NCBI RefSeq assembly: GCF_025913575.1
Contig: NZ_CP109785.1
Coordinates: 3,286,001 to 3,350,000 of the forward strand
DNA length: 64,000 nucleotides
Direction: 5' to 3'
Source: Halocatena marina
GTDB taxonomy: Archaea > Halobacteriota > Halobacteria > Halobacteriales > Haloarculaceae
Shown here: piece after piece, positions 27,360 to 35,715 of the stretch
Numbering within the stretch: position 1 is the first letter of the stretch
How the letters are laid out: the number at the start of each line of letters is the position of its first letter
The notes under the pieces: generated by a model
Databases searched by the model: none
What the model saw: the letters and a program-made list of their open reading frames with translations, nothing else
What the model was told of the DNA's origin: nothing
Program-made: the position numbers and the translations under genes

Positions 27360-27412
27360 ATTCTTCATCCGTTCGATTGGAAGAAATGCGTTGTGCTCTC
27401 TTCCGGAGGATA

Positions 27413-28264
27413 TCACTCAGTCTTGCTCGTCTGCATTGCTTCTGTGTTGAACGCGCTACCAGTAATGCCATCGCGGTTCATGACGATGATACCGGCGAGT
27501 CCTCCAGTGAGCTCTTCGAATTCCTCAAGGGCAAGATCGGCTGCATCCTGTGGATCACGCCCGAGTTCGAGATGATCGACAGCACGTCGTGAGAGCGTCA
27601 CGCGAGCGATATCTTCGCCCGCACCGGTTGCGCTTGCTCCGCCCGCGTGTGTGCAGTAGAACCCAGAACCAATCTGTGGAACGTCACCCACACGGCCTGC
27701 GAGCGCACACCAACGCCCTCCAGTCGAAGTGCAGGTTGCGATCTGATCACCGTCGGAGGCAACCGCGCCGACGGTGTCCGCTCCGCCGAACTTGTCTTGT
27801 ATCCACTCCAGTTGGGCACGGGGAGTATCGGTTTCGAGCGTGTCGAGATCGGCCCATCGTTGCCGGGTGCGTTCGCTCTGGAGATCACATCCGGTCTCGA
27901 TACCGAAATCGTCCGCGAGCGCGACGGCACGCTCGCCCGCGATGAGAACATGCGGGGTCGACTCCATAACAACGCGTGCGACTTCACACGCGTGTTCGAC
28001 GCCGGGCATCGAGCAGGCCGCACCCGCTTCCCGATCGTCGGTCATCAATCCGGCGTCGGTCCGCACGATGCCATCGGATTGGATCGCACCACCGACGCCA
28101 GCGTTGAATCGTGGGGACGACTCCAGTTGCCGAACCGTCTCGATGACGGCATCTACTGGCGTTTCTTCTCGTCTACCAGCGGAGACAGCTGTATCGAGGA
28201 CGGCTTGTCGCTCGTTCGGTTCGTCCACAGAGCCACCAGCTCCACCATGGGCGATAACGTGCAT
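27413..28264 (-). CDS. Isoaspartyl peptidase/L-asparaginase-like Ntn hydrolase
   Basis: 283 aa from ATG 28262-28264 (MHVIAHGGAGG). The autoproteolytic nucleophile Thr is in GADTVGAVASD, followed by STGGR and a GSGFYC-type segment. FNAGVGGAIQSDG near residue 60 is typical. Family members cleave isoaspartyl bonds or hydrolyse asparagine after splitting into two chains at that Thr. It lies upstream of map in a two-gene operon, so it may help in protein turnover (inference). Confidence 0.92.
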   Translation of the reverse strand: MHVIAHGGAGGSVDEPNERQAVLDTAVSAGRREETPVDAVIETVRQLESSPRFNAGVGGAIQSDGIVRTDAGLMTDDREAGAACSMPGVEHACEVARVVMESTPHVLIAGERAVALADDFGIETGCDLQSERTRQRWADLDTLETDTPRAQLEWIQDKFGGADTVGAVASDGDQIATCTSTGGRWCALAGRVGDVPQIGSGFYCTHAGGASATGAGEDIARVTLSRRAVDHLELGRDPQDAADLALEEFEELTGGLAGIIVMNRDGITGSAFNTEAMQTSKTE

Positions 28265-28341
28265 ATCCGAGGTGCTCTTGCGGAGAATATAACGGCGGCT
28301 ATCGATCAACGAAATTCAAGAGTTTCAATCACCGACCGAGA

Positions 28342-28827
28342 TTACCCTGAACTGTCGAGTAGTGGGTACACTGCCCCGAGGAGCCCACCGTATACGATGT
28401 GGGGAACAAGACTCCCCGGCAACGCCAAGTTCGGGAACGGAGGTGCTTGCGCGAACCCGACAGACTGTAACCAGAATGGCATCACGAATCCAGCGGCAAC
28501 GACCCAGAGTGCAGCTCCGTACACGATGCCAAGAGCGGCACTTGTCCACACGGTATCGGAGTATTGCGATAGCATCGGTAGCTGAACGATCACCACGAAG
28601 AGAAGACCGAGGACGACACTATGAAACAAGTGCGCTACCCATCCGATAGTACCACCTTCGAATCCGTAGAGACCAGGAATTGCACCATTGAGAATCGCGC
28701 TCTTCATCATCCAAATCATCGCACCCATGAGAACGCCACCGACGAGACCACCAACAGCGCCAGCTTCCCAGCCGCGGGTGCTGATATCACTCGAAACCTG
28801 TGCTTCTGTGTGAATGTCTGAACTCAT
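28342..28827 (-). CDS. Multi-pass membrane protein, often mislabelled histidine kinase
   Basis: 161 aa from ATG 28825-28827. Four or five hydrophobic segments fill the protein: a glycine-rich GAVGGLVGGVLMGAMIWMM, then a HSVVLGLLFVVIVQLPM segment, LGIVYGAALWVVAAGFVMPFW, and IVYGGLLGAVYPLL. Related haloarchaeal proteins are sometimes annotated as histidine kinases, but there is no kinase or H-box here. The function is unknown. Confidence 0.7.
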   Translation of the reverse strand: MSSDIHTEAQVSSDISTRGWEAGAVGGLVGGVLMGAMIWMMKSAILNGAIPGLYGFEGGTIGWVAHLFHSVVLGLLFVVIVQLPMLSQYSDTVWTSAALGIVYGAALWVVAAGFVMPFWLQSVGFAQAPPFPNLALPGSLVPHIVYGGLLGAVYPLLDSSG

Positions 28828-28983
28828 ACAGGAACGGATACTCCGTATCAATTGAAGAATGTGTGCCGAATGTGCGAGATAAACGCACATTCGTCCCACC
28901 CCACCGTGTACAAATGAGAGTACTAACCGGAGTCAAAATAAAATAAAACAGCGAAATTCGACAGTCTCAATTGTTCTGACATG

Positions 28984-29286
28984 TCATTGTTCGACGTTGG
29001 CCACGTCGGCCGTGATGATTCCGAAGCCGTCGGTAAGTGCAGTTTCGACGGACGTGGCGTCTGTTTCGACAGTGTGGACGCACACGTTGACCACGAGATC
29101 AACGCGGATATCGGTTGCAGTGGGCCGGAAACCAACCACGTCGAGCTGTTCGACCGAAGCGATGGGGGTAGCATCCGCGAGTACGTCCATCGCACCGGCA
29201 GCGAGATCACCTGCTGCACCACGGGGAACCCAGAGGGTGATTTCAGTGCTCGCCCTGACCACGGTGAGTGGGTCATGCATTGTCAT
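28984..29286 (-). CDS. Haloarchaeal protein of unknown function, coupled to a decayed upstream ORF
   Basis: 100 aa starting MTMHDPLTVVRASTEITLWVPR, or two residues shorter from the second ATG. The pattern is mixed beta and alpha with no Cys pairs and no membrane segment: strands EITLWVPR and TDIRVDLVVNVCVHT around helices. It looks like a small ligand- or subunit-binding alpha-beta domain. Its start overlaps the stop of the upstream reading frame (29283-29459) by four bases, which suggests a two-gene operon. No function can be assigned. Confidence 0.55.
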   Translation of the reverse strand: MTMHDPLTVVRASTEITLWVPRGAAGDLAAGAMDVLADATPIASVEQLDVVGFRPTATDIRVDLVVNVCVHTVETDATSVETALTDGFGIITADVANVEQ

Positions 29287-29459
29287 ACGTTCCCGCCGAG
29301 CCTCGAACTCGGTCTTCGGCCACGAAGCCGCGTGCTTTCCTCATACACCACGGGAGTGTCGGTTGAATCGTCTCTGCGTGATCGAAACACGTGGTCCGCG
29401 TAGTCGGCGGTCGATGACAGAACAAATCACTCAAGCCCTGCACCGACCGTTGGTGTCAC
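29283..29459 (-). pseudogene. Short ORF with in-frame TGA, coupled upstream of the 28984 gene
   Basis: The minus-strand frame starts at GTG 29457-29459 (VTPTVGAGLE), meets TGA at 29427-29429, then continues as FVLSSTADYADHVFRSRR, DDSTDTPVVYEEST and a LGGNV end, with its stop overlapping the next gene's ATG. The coding-like composition and the ATGA overlap suggest a real gene interrupted by a nonsense change. It may instead start at a rare codon after the TGA. It is weak evidence, being only about 58 residues. Confidence 0.35.
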
Positions 29460-29469
29460 GGCTCCGCCC

Positions 29470-29619
29470 TCAATGGATGTAGTACAAATATAACCAAACT
29501 GGAATGAGGAGCGGACCCGACAACGCGAACGCCTTACGCGGCGACCACGGATTCGGGCAGGGAATGCAGATGAGCGAAGGCCGACCCACGCTTTCCATAT
29601 CCCGCCGGACAAGCGCCAT
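29470..29619 (-). CDS. Possible small membrane-tail protein
   Basis: A 49-aa frame from ATG 29617-29619, ending in a hydrophobic FALSGPLLIPVWLYLYYIH. Cys and Pro residues precede it (LICIPCPNPWSP). It could be a tail-anchored micropeptide or a chance frame. No homologue is recalled. Confidence 0.25.
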   Translation of the reverse strand: MALVRRDMESVGRPSLICIPCPNPWSPRKAFALSGPLLIPVWLYLYYIH

Positions 29620-29948
29620 CTCGAAGAGAGCGATTGCCGGAAGTGCCGGATGTACTGCTGATGGCTTCAGCGAGCGTCCGGTTGGTGGAAAGTGTAGTCA
29701 GCATTCATCTCACCTGCACGCGGTGTATCATTTCGTATAATCGCAATTATATTAGTCTTTCCGCAGGCATGGTATTCGATGACACCGGTCAAATACTGGG
29801 CAGGAAAAAAACAGACGGTCGTTTTCGTGCTACTGCTTTAGCTGCTCAGAGAACACAGAGAGTATGCGATCTCGGAATAGTAGATTCACGATACACACCA
29901 CGAACAATGCAGTGGTAGTTGGTCTTCAGAGATGATCCACATCACGAA
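29620..29948. other. Intergenic region without recognised gene
   Basis: About 330 nt, AT-rich in the middle (near 29735-29760). Open frames here are short and lack family signatures. No tRNA or clear hairpin was seen. Confidence 0.4.
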
Positions 29949-31268
29949 TTACCAATTCTTGCTATCGATGAGTTGAGACGGTGTGATAACGTCCACATCT
30001 TTCTTTTTGACGTGGTCAACGACCTCTCTGAACTGATTCTCTGGTGTGCCACCATCACCAATAATGTGATAGGAGATAACGACTAGCTGGTTGGTCTTCT
30101 CGGCAACATCAACTGCTCGCCGAGCACCTCGGACGGATGGACCCTGCACACGTGAGATGAAACTCGGGTTGCTCGGGTGCTGTGCGTTGTTGGGGCAGGC
30201 GCCGAACAGATAGCCCGTCTCATAGAGTTCGTCGATGAGAGAGAGTGTCGTCGAGTTCACACGACTATTCGGGGCGACAAAGTGGCGTGCACCTTTCTTG
30301 AACCCCTTCACGTCAAGGTATCGTTTGACGTTCTGAAGAACTCGGCGCTGCTCCTGTTCTTTCAGATTCGGGAGGAGCTGACCTGCATGGCCCATCATGT
30401 CCCAGCTCGCTTTGCCCATCTCTTTCATCATTTGATCAGTCATCCGATCTTCTGAATTGATGGCATCGGGGATGATTCCGACCGCACCGGGCCATCCATT
30501 CTCTTTCAGAATCGGATAGGCTTTATTGTAAGCAGAGATGTGAGCGTCGTCGAACTGGAACATCACCTTACCCTTTTTGGGTTTGGGAATCTTGCGGAGA
30601 TCGTCGATCAGCACCTGAAAGTCATTCTGATCAGTCAGCGGCCCGATTTGAATATTCACCTGCGAGACGCTGTCCATAGCGGGTTGTCCTTTGACACCCG
30701 TGTACCCAAGATCGAAGCGAACCCACCCGTCCAGTTCGAGCGGAATGTAGCGAGTCGCCGTGAGCATAGAGCTTTTCGCGGGGGCGATGACTTCTGCAGA
30801 GATCTTGATATCCTTCGGTTTGTTCACCTTCACCGCGAGCGAGAGATCGTGTTTGCTGAGATCGAGTGCCTTCGGATAAAACGACTTGAAGATCTTGGCG
30901 ACAGGCTGTTTTGCGTTCTTCTTCGGTTCCAGAGCGAGTGACTGCTTTCCTTGAAATGAGTCTTGTTTCGCTACTTTGAACCTGCCGAAGCTGATGCCCC
31001 AGCGAGAACCGACATCGCCTTCGAAGTCGTCGACCGATGTTCCGGGGGCCTTCTTGTCTTCGTTTGATTTTTTATCTGTATTCTTATTGTTTTCAGTACC
31101 TGATGATTTAGTTTGGGAACCAGCACTGGTGCCAGTACCGTTCGTTGCTGTCGAAGTGCCGGGAGACGAGCTGTCGCCGCCCATGATTGATGAGCACCCG
31201 GCGAGCGACATCGTTCCGGCGGCTCCGAGCGTTGCGATAAATTTACGACGAGTCGATGGGGGCTGCAT
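29949..31268 (-). CDS. Tat lipoprotein with polysaccharide deacetylase-like (NodB) domain
   Basis: 439 aa from ATG 31266-31268. Twin-arginine motif STRRKFIATLG and lipobox LAGC show export and lipid anchoring. A Ser/Thr/Lys-rich linker follows (about residues 25-80), then a beta-sandwich-like region (about 85-230) that may bind carbohydrate. The C-terminal NodB-like barrel has VMFQFDDAHISAY, where the Asp pair matches the deacetylase D-D motif. MGHAGQLLPN and ISYHIIGDG further on could supply the other motifs. Surface polysaccharide is the likely substrate, but some catalytic motifs are diverged, so activity is uncertain. Confidence 0.82.
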   Translation of the reverse strand: MQPPSTRRKFIATLGAAGTMSLAGCSSIMGGDSSSPGTSTATNGTGTSAGSQTKSSGTENNKNTDKKSNEDKKAPGTSVDDFEGDVGSRWGISFGRFKVAKQDSFQGKQSLALEPKKNAKQPVAKIFKSFYPKALDLSKHDLSLAVKVNKPKDIKISAEVIAPAKSSMLTATRYIPLELDGWVRFDLGYTGVKGQPAMDSVSQVNIQIGPLTDQNDFQVLIDDLRKIPKPKKGKVMFQFDDAHISAYNKAYPILKENGWPGAVGIIPDAINSEDRMTDQMMKEMGKASWDMMGHAGQLLPNLKEQEQRRVLQNVKRYLDVKGFKKGARHFVAPNSRVNSTTLSLIDELYETGYLFGACPNNAQHPSNPSFISRVQGPSVRGARRAVDVAEKTNQLVVISYHIIGDGGTPENQFREVVDHVKKKDVDVITPSQLIDSKNW

Positions 31269-31660
31269 ATAGACATCTGAACCAAATGCACCGGTCCTCA
31301 TAATTATGCGGGTGCTAGCTGGCCCATATCACTCAACCATACTATTGATATATTCTGTCAGATTATGATACGAACTGAAACCGACCTCAACAATATAGTT
31401 CGCATTGTTGCTGGCGGATAGCGTCCTCTGATCTCGCCACCATAGATATTCTGTCGTTCTCTTGCGGTTGTGAATTATTTGGTGGTTCTTAAATAACAGT
31501 CATGTGGCGATTATACATCGTTGCAAACGGTTTCACGGGGGGATTGATACCGACACTCATCAAATCGGCTCAAGTTTCGGTACGGGTCGAGACTCAGACC
31601 AGCAAATCCCTCCGATCATGGTGTAATAGCAAAATCACAACAGATCGTATTTACTGCAAT
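31269..31660. other. AT-rich intergenic region
   Basis: About 390 nt. It probably holds the promoter of the deacetylase-like gene and the 3' flank of the membrane-protein gene. A plus-strand frame at 31502-31696 has no recognisable signature and is judged noise. Confidence 0.4.
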
Positions 31661-32239
31661 TCAATCAATGCGGCATTCGCGGGGATCACCGGATAGCCCA
31701 AGGAAAAAGAGAAACATGCCAAGTCCACCAAGACGGAGCACAGTCCCCTGAAACGGAATAAATGCGATGGCACCAGTGAATCCAAAGAGCGCAAAGAGAC
31801 CAGGACCACAACTCGCACAGCCAGCAGCGAACAAGCCCGGAAGAATTCCACCAATATTTGCCAGACTACCCATCTGTAGCATCCGGAGTTGTGCGACCAT
31901 ATTCGTCAGTGCAATCCCAGTCAGCACCGCGTACAGAGCGTTCATCACGATTGGCATCCACCCGTAGTGGGCGATGGTGGTCTCAAAGTTGATCAAGAAC
32001 ATGTCTTCGACGTACGCAGAGGTGACCACGATTTCGGGCGATCTCATGAACATCTGTAGGACGCCCATGGATTGTGAGGCCAAGATGAGCACAACGAACG
32101 TAAGTGCACCCAATATCACCGCAAGGAGCGCTCGCAGTGCAGACTGAAACGGATAGAGGAGTGCTGCGAGTAAATCTTCGCCGAATCGTTCGAGACGATC
32201 CGTGCCGGTTCGTTTGAATACGCTGAAATAACTACTCAT
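31661..32239 (-). CDS. Integral membrane protein with conserved-looking Cys-x-x-Cys motif
   Basis: 192 aa with about five membrane segments: LLAVILGALTFVVLILAS, then a MPIVMNALYAVLTGIALTNM segment, and GGILPGLFAAGCASCGPGLF. The last holds a CASC motif inside or at the edge of the membrane. It is encoded 12 nt downstream of a DsbA-like exported thiol protein, so it may be its membrane redox partner, like DsbB, VKOR or CcdA. It resembles none of these in sequence by eye. The C-terminus is a short cytoplasmic tail. Confidence 0.65.
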   Translation of the reverse strand: MSSYFSVFKRTGTDRLERFGEDLLAALLYPFQSALRALLAVILGALTFVVLILASQSMGVLQMFMRSPEIVVTSAYVEDMFLINFETTIAHYGWMPIVMNALYAVLTGIALTNMVAQLRMLQMGSLANIGGILPGLFAAGCASCGPGLFALFGFTGAIAFIPFQGTVLRLGGLGMFLFFLGLSGDPRECRID

Positions 32240-32251
32240 TGATGTGTTTTG

Positions 32252-33145
32252 TTACTGATTCAGAAATGCCTGAATTTGTTTTTGGAAGCTGGTGTATGGC
32301 TGTGCGCCTTTGAAGATTTGCTGTCGATCCGTTTTGGGATGATACAGCACGAATCCTGGGGTGTTGGCAAATCCCTCCTTCTTGCCGCGTTTTCGCTCTT
32401 TTTTAAGATCACTTTCAAGTTGCTTGCGGTTTGTTCGCATGCACTGGTCAACTGCACGCGCGTCAATCCCCTTAATCTTACGGGCGTATTTCAGGAGATT
32501 CTTCCGCGAGGACCACTCTCCACCATCTAGTTCTTGATGGTCAAATACAGTGTGGTGCCACTTCCAGAATAGGTCAAGATTTTTATCCTTTAACTTTCGC
32601 CAGATACATTTGGCCATCACTCCGGCAGTCCATGAGTGGTCGCCGTAATTCGGATATTGGAGAAAGGCAATATTGACCGTTCCATTGGCGATTTCGTTTC
32701 GAACGAGTTTTGGCAGGGCTCCGTGTTTGCCGAGTTCGAACTGTTTGCAGTACGAACATTGGTAGTCCGACCAGTAGTAGATGTGAACCGGCGCATTCGA
32801 ATTCTTCCCCATCACTGGTGCTCCAGACAGGTCAATTCCGTACTTTGTCTTTCCTTTTCCTTTCACGAACGGCGGTGAGAGCGGTTTCGATTGCGTTGGT
32901 TTCGATGTTGGTTTCGATGTTGGACGCGACGTCGGTGTGGGTTCAGCTGTCTTCACAACAGAGGTCGAAGTGGCTGTTGGTGAAGCTTCGGTTGATGTTG
33001 CTGTCGAGGATGTCGTCGATGACGGAGTCGTATCTGACGAATTCCCTTTTTCCTCACCTAAACAGCCTGCGAGCCCCCCGAAGACAGCAAGTGTCATGCT
33101 TCCAAGGAATTTCCTACGTGTTGATTGTATGATATCACGGGACAT
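32252..33145 (-). CDS. Tat lipoprotein with DsbA-like thioredoxin fold
   Basis: 297 aa. The start has STRRKFLGSM and the lipobox LAGC, followed by a long Ser/Thr/Pro linker (about residues 35-95). The thioredoxin-like domain begins near residue 110 with APVHIYYWSDYQCSYCKQFE, whose CSYC is the redox pair. The cis-Pro loop is in FANTPGFVLYHP. DsbA-family lipoproteins oxidise or isomerise disulfides in exported proteins. The membrane protein with CASC lies just downstream, which suggests a two-gene disulfide-exchange system at the cell surface. Confidence 0.88.
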   Translation of the reverse strand: MSRDIIQSTRRKFLGSMTLAVFGGLAGCLGEEKGNSSDTTPSSTTSSTATSTEASPTATSTSVVKTAEPTPTSRPTSKPTSKPTQSKPLSPPFVKGKGKTKYGIDLSGAPVMGKNSNAPVHIYYWSDYQCSYCKQFELGKHGALPKLVRNEIANGTVNIAFLQYPNYGDHSWTAGVMAKCIWRKLKDKNLDLFWKWHHTVFDHQELDGGEWSSRKNLLKYARKIKGIDARAVDQCMRTNRKQLESDLKKERKRGKKEGFANTPGFVLYHPKTDRQQIFKGAQPYTSFQKQIQAFLNQ

Positions 33146-33647
33146 GATAGTTAAGAGGCCCGACTGAGAAATCTACTTCCCTTAGATTCGTCGCCGGGCG
33201 GTCATTTCTACTAGCAGTTCAATAGTGACTGGGGGATATGTTTTATGGCTTTTGATTTGACAATTCAACACCAATTTACGAAATATAAAAACAAACCAGT
33301 ACATAGTTGTTAACCTACTAATTCGAAGTTGTGATAATCATGTTTGAGTAGTGTTATTTACTGCGGCAAAGGTCAGTTCTGCGGTTTTATTCGGTACCTT
33401 ATTCCATTATTCTGATGTGACTATAGTCGATTTTATGAACTCATCGCTGTGTTAGTCATTATTAAGGACTTTCTCTGTAGCAATACATACTAATCTATTG
33501 TACTCATACACCTACATTCACACTTACTCGAATAATATAATTCCAAAGTTATGTCTGATATACAATGTATTAGCCGGTGTGATGTTCTGGGGCGAGAACA
33601 TCACGTTCAAGGACATTTTGGTCGAGAAATGCGAACAGGTTACAGCT
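33146..33647. other. AT-rich intergenic region, possible transferred flank
   Basis: About 500 nt, clearly more AT-rich than the genes around it, with many TTTA and AATATA stretches. Only a few short frames occur. It may hold the promoter of the DsbA-like gene. No hairpin terminator or RNA gene is recognised. Confidence 0.4.
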
Positions 33648-34541
33648 TCATATCTCTCGTTCAATTGGTGCGCGAATCGTGTTCCCCCACTCGGTCCACG
33701 AACCATCGTAGTTTTCGACGTCACTGAAACCAAGGAGTTCGGTGAGGACAAACCACGCAATCGACGAGCGCTCACCGACGCGGCAGTACGTGACGACGGC
33801 CTGATCCTCGGTAACTCCGTTCTCGGCATACAGCTGCTGCAGTTCGTCGGCGCTTTTGAAGGTACCGTCGTCGTTGAGGACTGATGCAGTTGGAATATTG
33901 CTTGCACCAGGGATATGCCCACCACGCTGTGCCGTCTCTTGTAGCCCTTCTGGAGCGAGAATTTCACCCGTGAACTCCTCTGGAGAGCGGACATCGACCA
34001 TCGGGAGTCCGCTCTCCATGGCTTGTTCTACGTCTCCTTTGTACGCACGGATCCCTTCGAACGGACCCCGAGCGTTGTATTCTCGTGCGGTGAAATCAGG
34101 AACCTCTTCGGTGAGCGGATAGCTGTTGTGCACCCAGTAATCCTTCCCACCATTGAGGACGCGCGCGTCGTGGTGACCGTAGTACTTGAACTCCCAGTAA
34201 GCGAACAGGGCGAACCAGTTGGCGATATGCCCGTCACCGTAAAAGACGACAGTTGAATCTTCGGTGATACCAGCGTTTCCGATCGTTTCCTCGAATGATT
34301 CCTTGCTGAGTATGTCGCGCTCAACCGCATCCGAGAGATCCTCGTCCCACTGGAATCCGATCGCACCGGGAATGTGTCCATCATCGTACCGCGATGGAAA
34401 CTCTTTCTCAGGGGACTCAGGACTGTTCACTTCGAGTAATCGAAGGTCGGAATCGTCGCTCTGGAACGCATCGAGACGTTCCTCTACCCAATCGGCCGAT
34501 ACCAGCACGTCGTTTGCGTAGCTTGAGCTGCTGGCGTTCAT
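33648..34541 (-). CDS. tssA: Thiosulfate/3-mercaptopyruvate sulfurtransferase (two rhodanese domains)
   Basis: 297 aa from ATG 34539-34541. The first rhodanese domain (about 10-130) has VVFYGDGHIANWFALFAYW with Asp in place of the catalytic Cys. The second (about 160-295) has the active-site loop TYCRVGERS. Two-domain rhodaneses of this kind transfer sulfane sulfur to cyanide or thiols and are common in haloarchaea. It might supply sulfur for cofactor or tRNA modification. No signal peptide is seen. Confidence 0.93.
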   Translation of the reverse strand: MNASSSSYANDVLVSADWVEERLDAFQSDDSDLRLLEVNSPESPEKEFPSRYDDGHIPGAIGFQWDEDLSDAVERDILSKESFEETIGNAGITEDSTVVFYGDGHIANWFALFAYWEFKYYGHHDARVLNGGKDYWVHNSYPLTEEVPDFTAREYNARGPFEGIRAYKGDVEQAMESGLPMVDVRSPEEFTGEILAPEGLQETAQRGGHIPGASNIPTASVLNDDGTFKSADELQQLYAENGVTEDQAVVTYCRVGERSSIAWFVLTELLGFSDVENYDGSWTEWGNTIRAPIEREI

Positions 34542-34717
34542 GACCACTTTGCCATTCGTCGCCGATTCAAATGTATCTTCGTGATAGTTCAGGTTGGCCC
34601 GTTTGATTAGCTGCTCTCACCTATTCAGATCGACACCGTTATTCTTACAGAATGGACGTCCTATAGTTTATTCTCTAAAAAATTTGGTGAAATAATTCCA
34701 GCGTGACCATTTTAGGG

Positions 34718-34924
34718 ATGCAGAACAATACTAAATATATGATGGGTGCGTCGGGTAATCGTCCACCGAGAGACGAACGGCGACGAAGCTCTCGGCGATC
34801 GGCGGGAAGATCGGCCGAGAACCGATATCAGTTCATTCACACCTCACTCTTGATGCTCGGAACACTCCTGTTCGTTGCTTCGATCATCATTACCGTCATC
34901 ATGGTCGTGATGTCCGTGCTCTGA
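34718..34924 (+). CDS. Small single-span membrane protein
   Basis: 68 aa from ATG 34718; GTG 34703 or the ATGs at 34739/34742 are alternatives. A very basic N-terminal part (RRRSSRRSAGRSAENR) is followed by one long membrane span (FIHTSLLMLGTLLFVASIII and VIMVVM). This is the shape of small N-in, C-out membrane proteins. The function is unknown. Confidence 0.55.
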   Translation: MQNNTKYMMGASGNRPPRDERRRSSRRSAGRSAENRYQFIHTSLLMLGTLLFVASIIITVIMVVMSVL

Positions 34925-35346
34925 TTTAGTGGGTGTTCACGTCCCGCCTTCATCGAGGAATGAGAGTGATCAATCCGAACGGCAGCTGATTTTTCGTGTG
35001 AGAGCCAATGAATCGCGCTTTCCCAGAGGATGACCGTCGGAACCGGTATTCGCTAACAGAAGGTGAAGGTACGGAGTCCGTCTCCTCGCTCGATATCAGT
35101 CAGACCAGCCCTCAGAAATTCGTAGAACAAAACGACTGGCGATTCCGTAGATCCTGATTAGCGAACATAGAGCTAACGCCGTTCGTTTCGAGGAATATAG
35201 AAATTATCGGACGTCTTTCGATCAGTCCATCAACATCAACTATTCTGTTTGATGATAATAATGGGTTCCGATGGTAGTCCGGATTTAATGGAAGACATAT
35301 ATATGTCTGACGTAAGCTTATACGCCTTGCGCGGCCGCTAGTGCAT
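34925..35346. promoter_or_regulatory. Upstream region of the small-protein/smc/scpA operon
   Basis: About 420 nt. Near its right end is a perfect palindrome (35293-35308) and a TATA-like CTTATAC at 35317-35323, about 24-30 nt before ATG 35347. The rest shows no gene or known RNA. Confidence 0.5.
35293..35308. repeat. Perfect 16-bp palindrome at the smc-operon promoter
   Basis: AGACATATATATGTCT equals its reverse complement and ends 38 nt before ATG 35347, just upstream of the TATA-like element. The position is that of an operator or of the TFB-recognition region. Confidence 0.8.
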
Positions 35347-35673
35347 ATGGGAAGTGGCAATCGCGTTGAAGAGCTCGAAACACGCGTTCGAGAGTTAGAA
35401 GCGACAGTCACTGGATTGACAGACGAACTACTCGAATGCAAACAGCGTCTTGGTGAACTGGAAGAACACGTCGATGACAACATCAGCGGCGAAACAGCAG
35501 CCGCTACATCTTCGGCATCATCTTCATCTTCAACTTCATCGTCATCTCCGTCGTCATCGTCACCGTCGTATCGGCCGTTCTCGGAAGAAGACGACAGTGA
35601 TAACACCCACGAGGACGAATCGGAGGAGAACACGAATACGGATCTCACGGGCGACGAGATCATCGTCGCATAA
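35347..35673 (+). CDS. Small coiled-coil haloarchaeal protein upstream of smc
   Basis: 108 aa from ATG 35347 (GTG 35341 is possible). Residues 1-45 form a coiled coil (VEELETRVRELEATVTGL), and the rest is a low-complexity Ser/Thr then Asp/Glu tail ending DEIIVA. It is a known haloarchaeal arrangement to find such a small protein before smc. The role is unknown; an accessory part of SMC-ScpA is possible. The smc start lies 42 nt downstream. Confidence 0.75.
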   Translation: MGSGNRVEELETRVRELEATVTGLTDELLECKQRLGELEEHVDDNISGETAAATSSASSSSSTSSSSPSSSSPSYRPFSEEDDSDNTHEDESEENTNTDLTGDEIIVA

Positions 35674-35715
35674 GCCGGGACCGTCGGGTGGAACCCCGAA
35701 ATCACAACACCACCG

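Noticed and set aside
28342..28827. Histidine kinase annotation for the small membrane protein
   Set aside because: No H-box, no N/G1/G2 ATP-binding motifs, and the whole protein is membrane segments.
29290..29357. A tRNA-like stretch on the minus strand with a T-arm-like CCGAG TTCGAGG CTCGG and a plausible D-loop
   Set aside because: The acceptor stem has two mismatches, the anticodon stem cannot form with a 7-nt loop, and the region reads as the end of a small coding frame coupled to the next gene.
31502..31696. A 64-codon plus-strand frame in the gap before the CASC membrane protein gene
   Set aside because: AT-rich, no motif and overlaps the 3' end of the real minus-strand gene.
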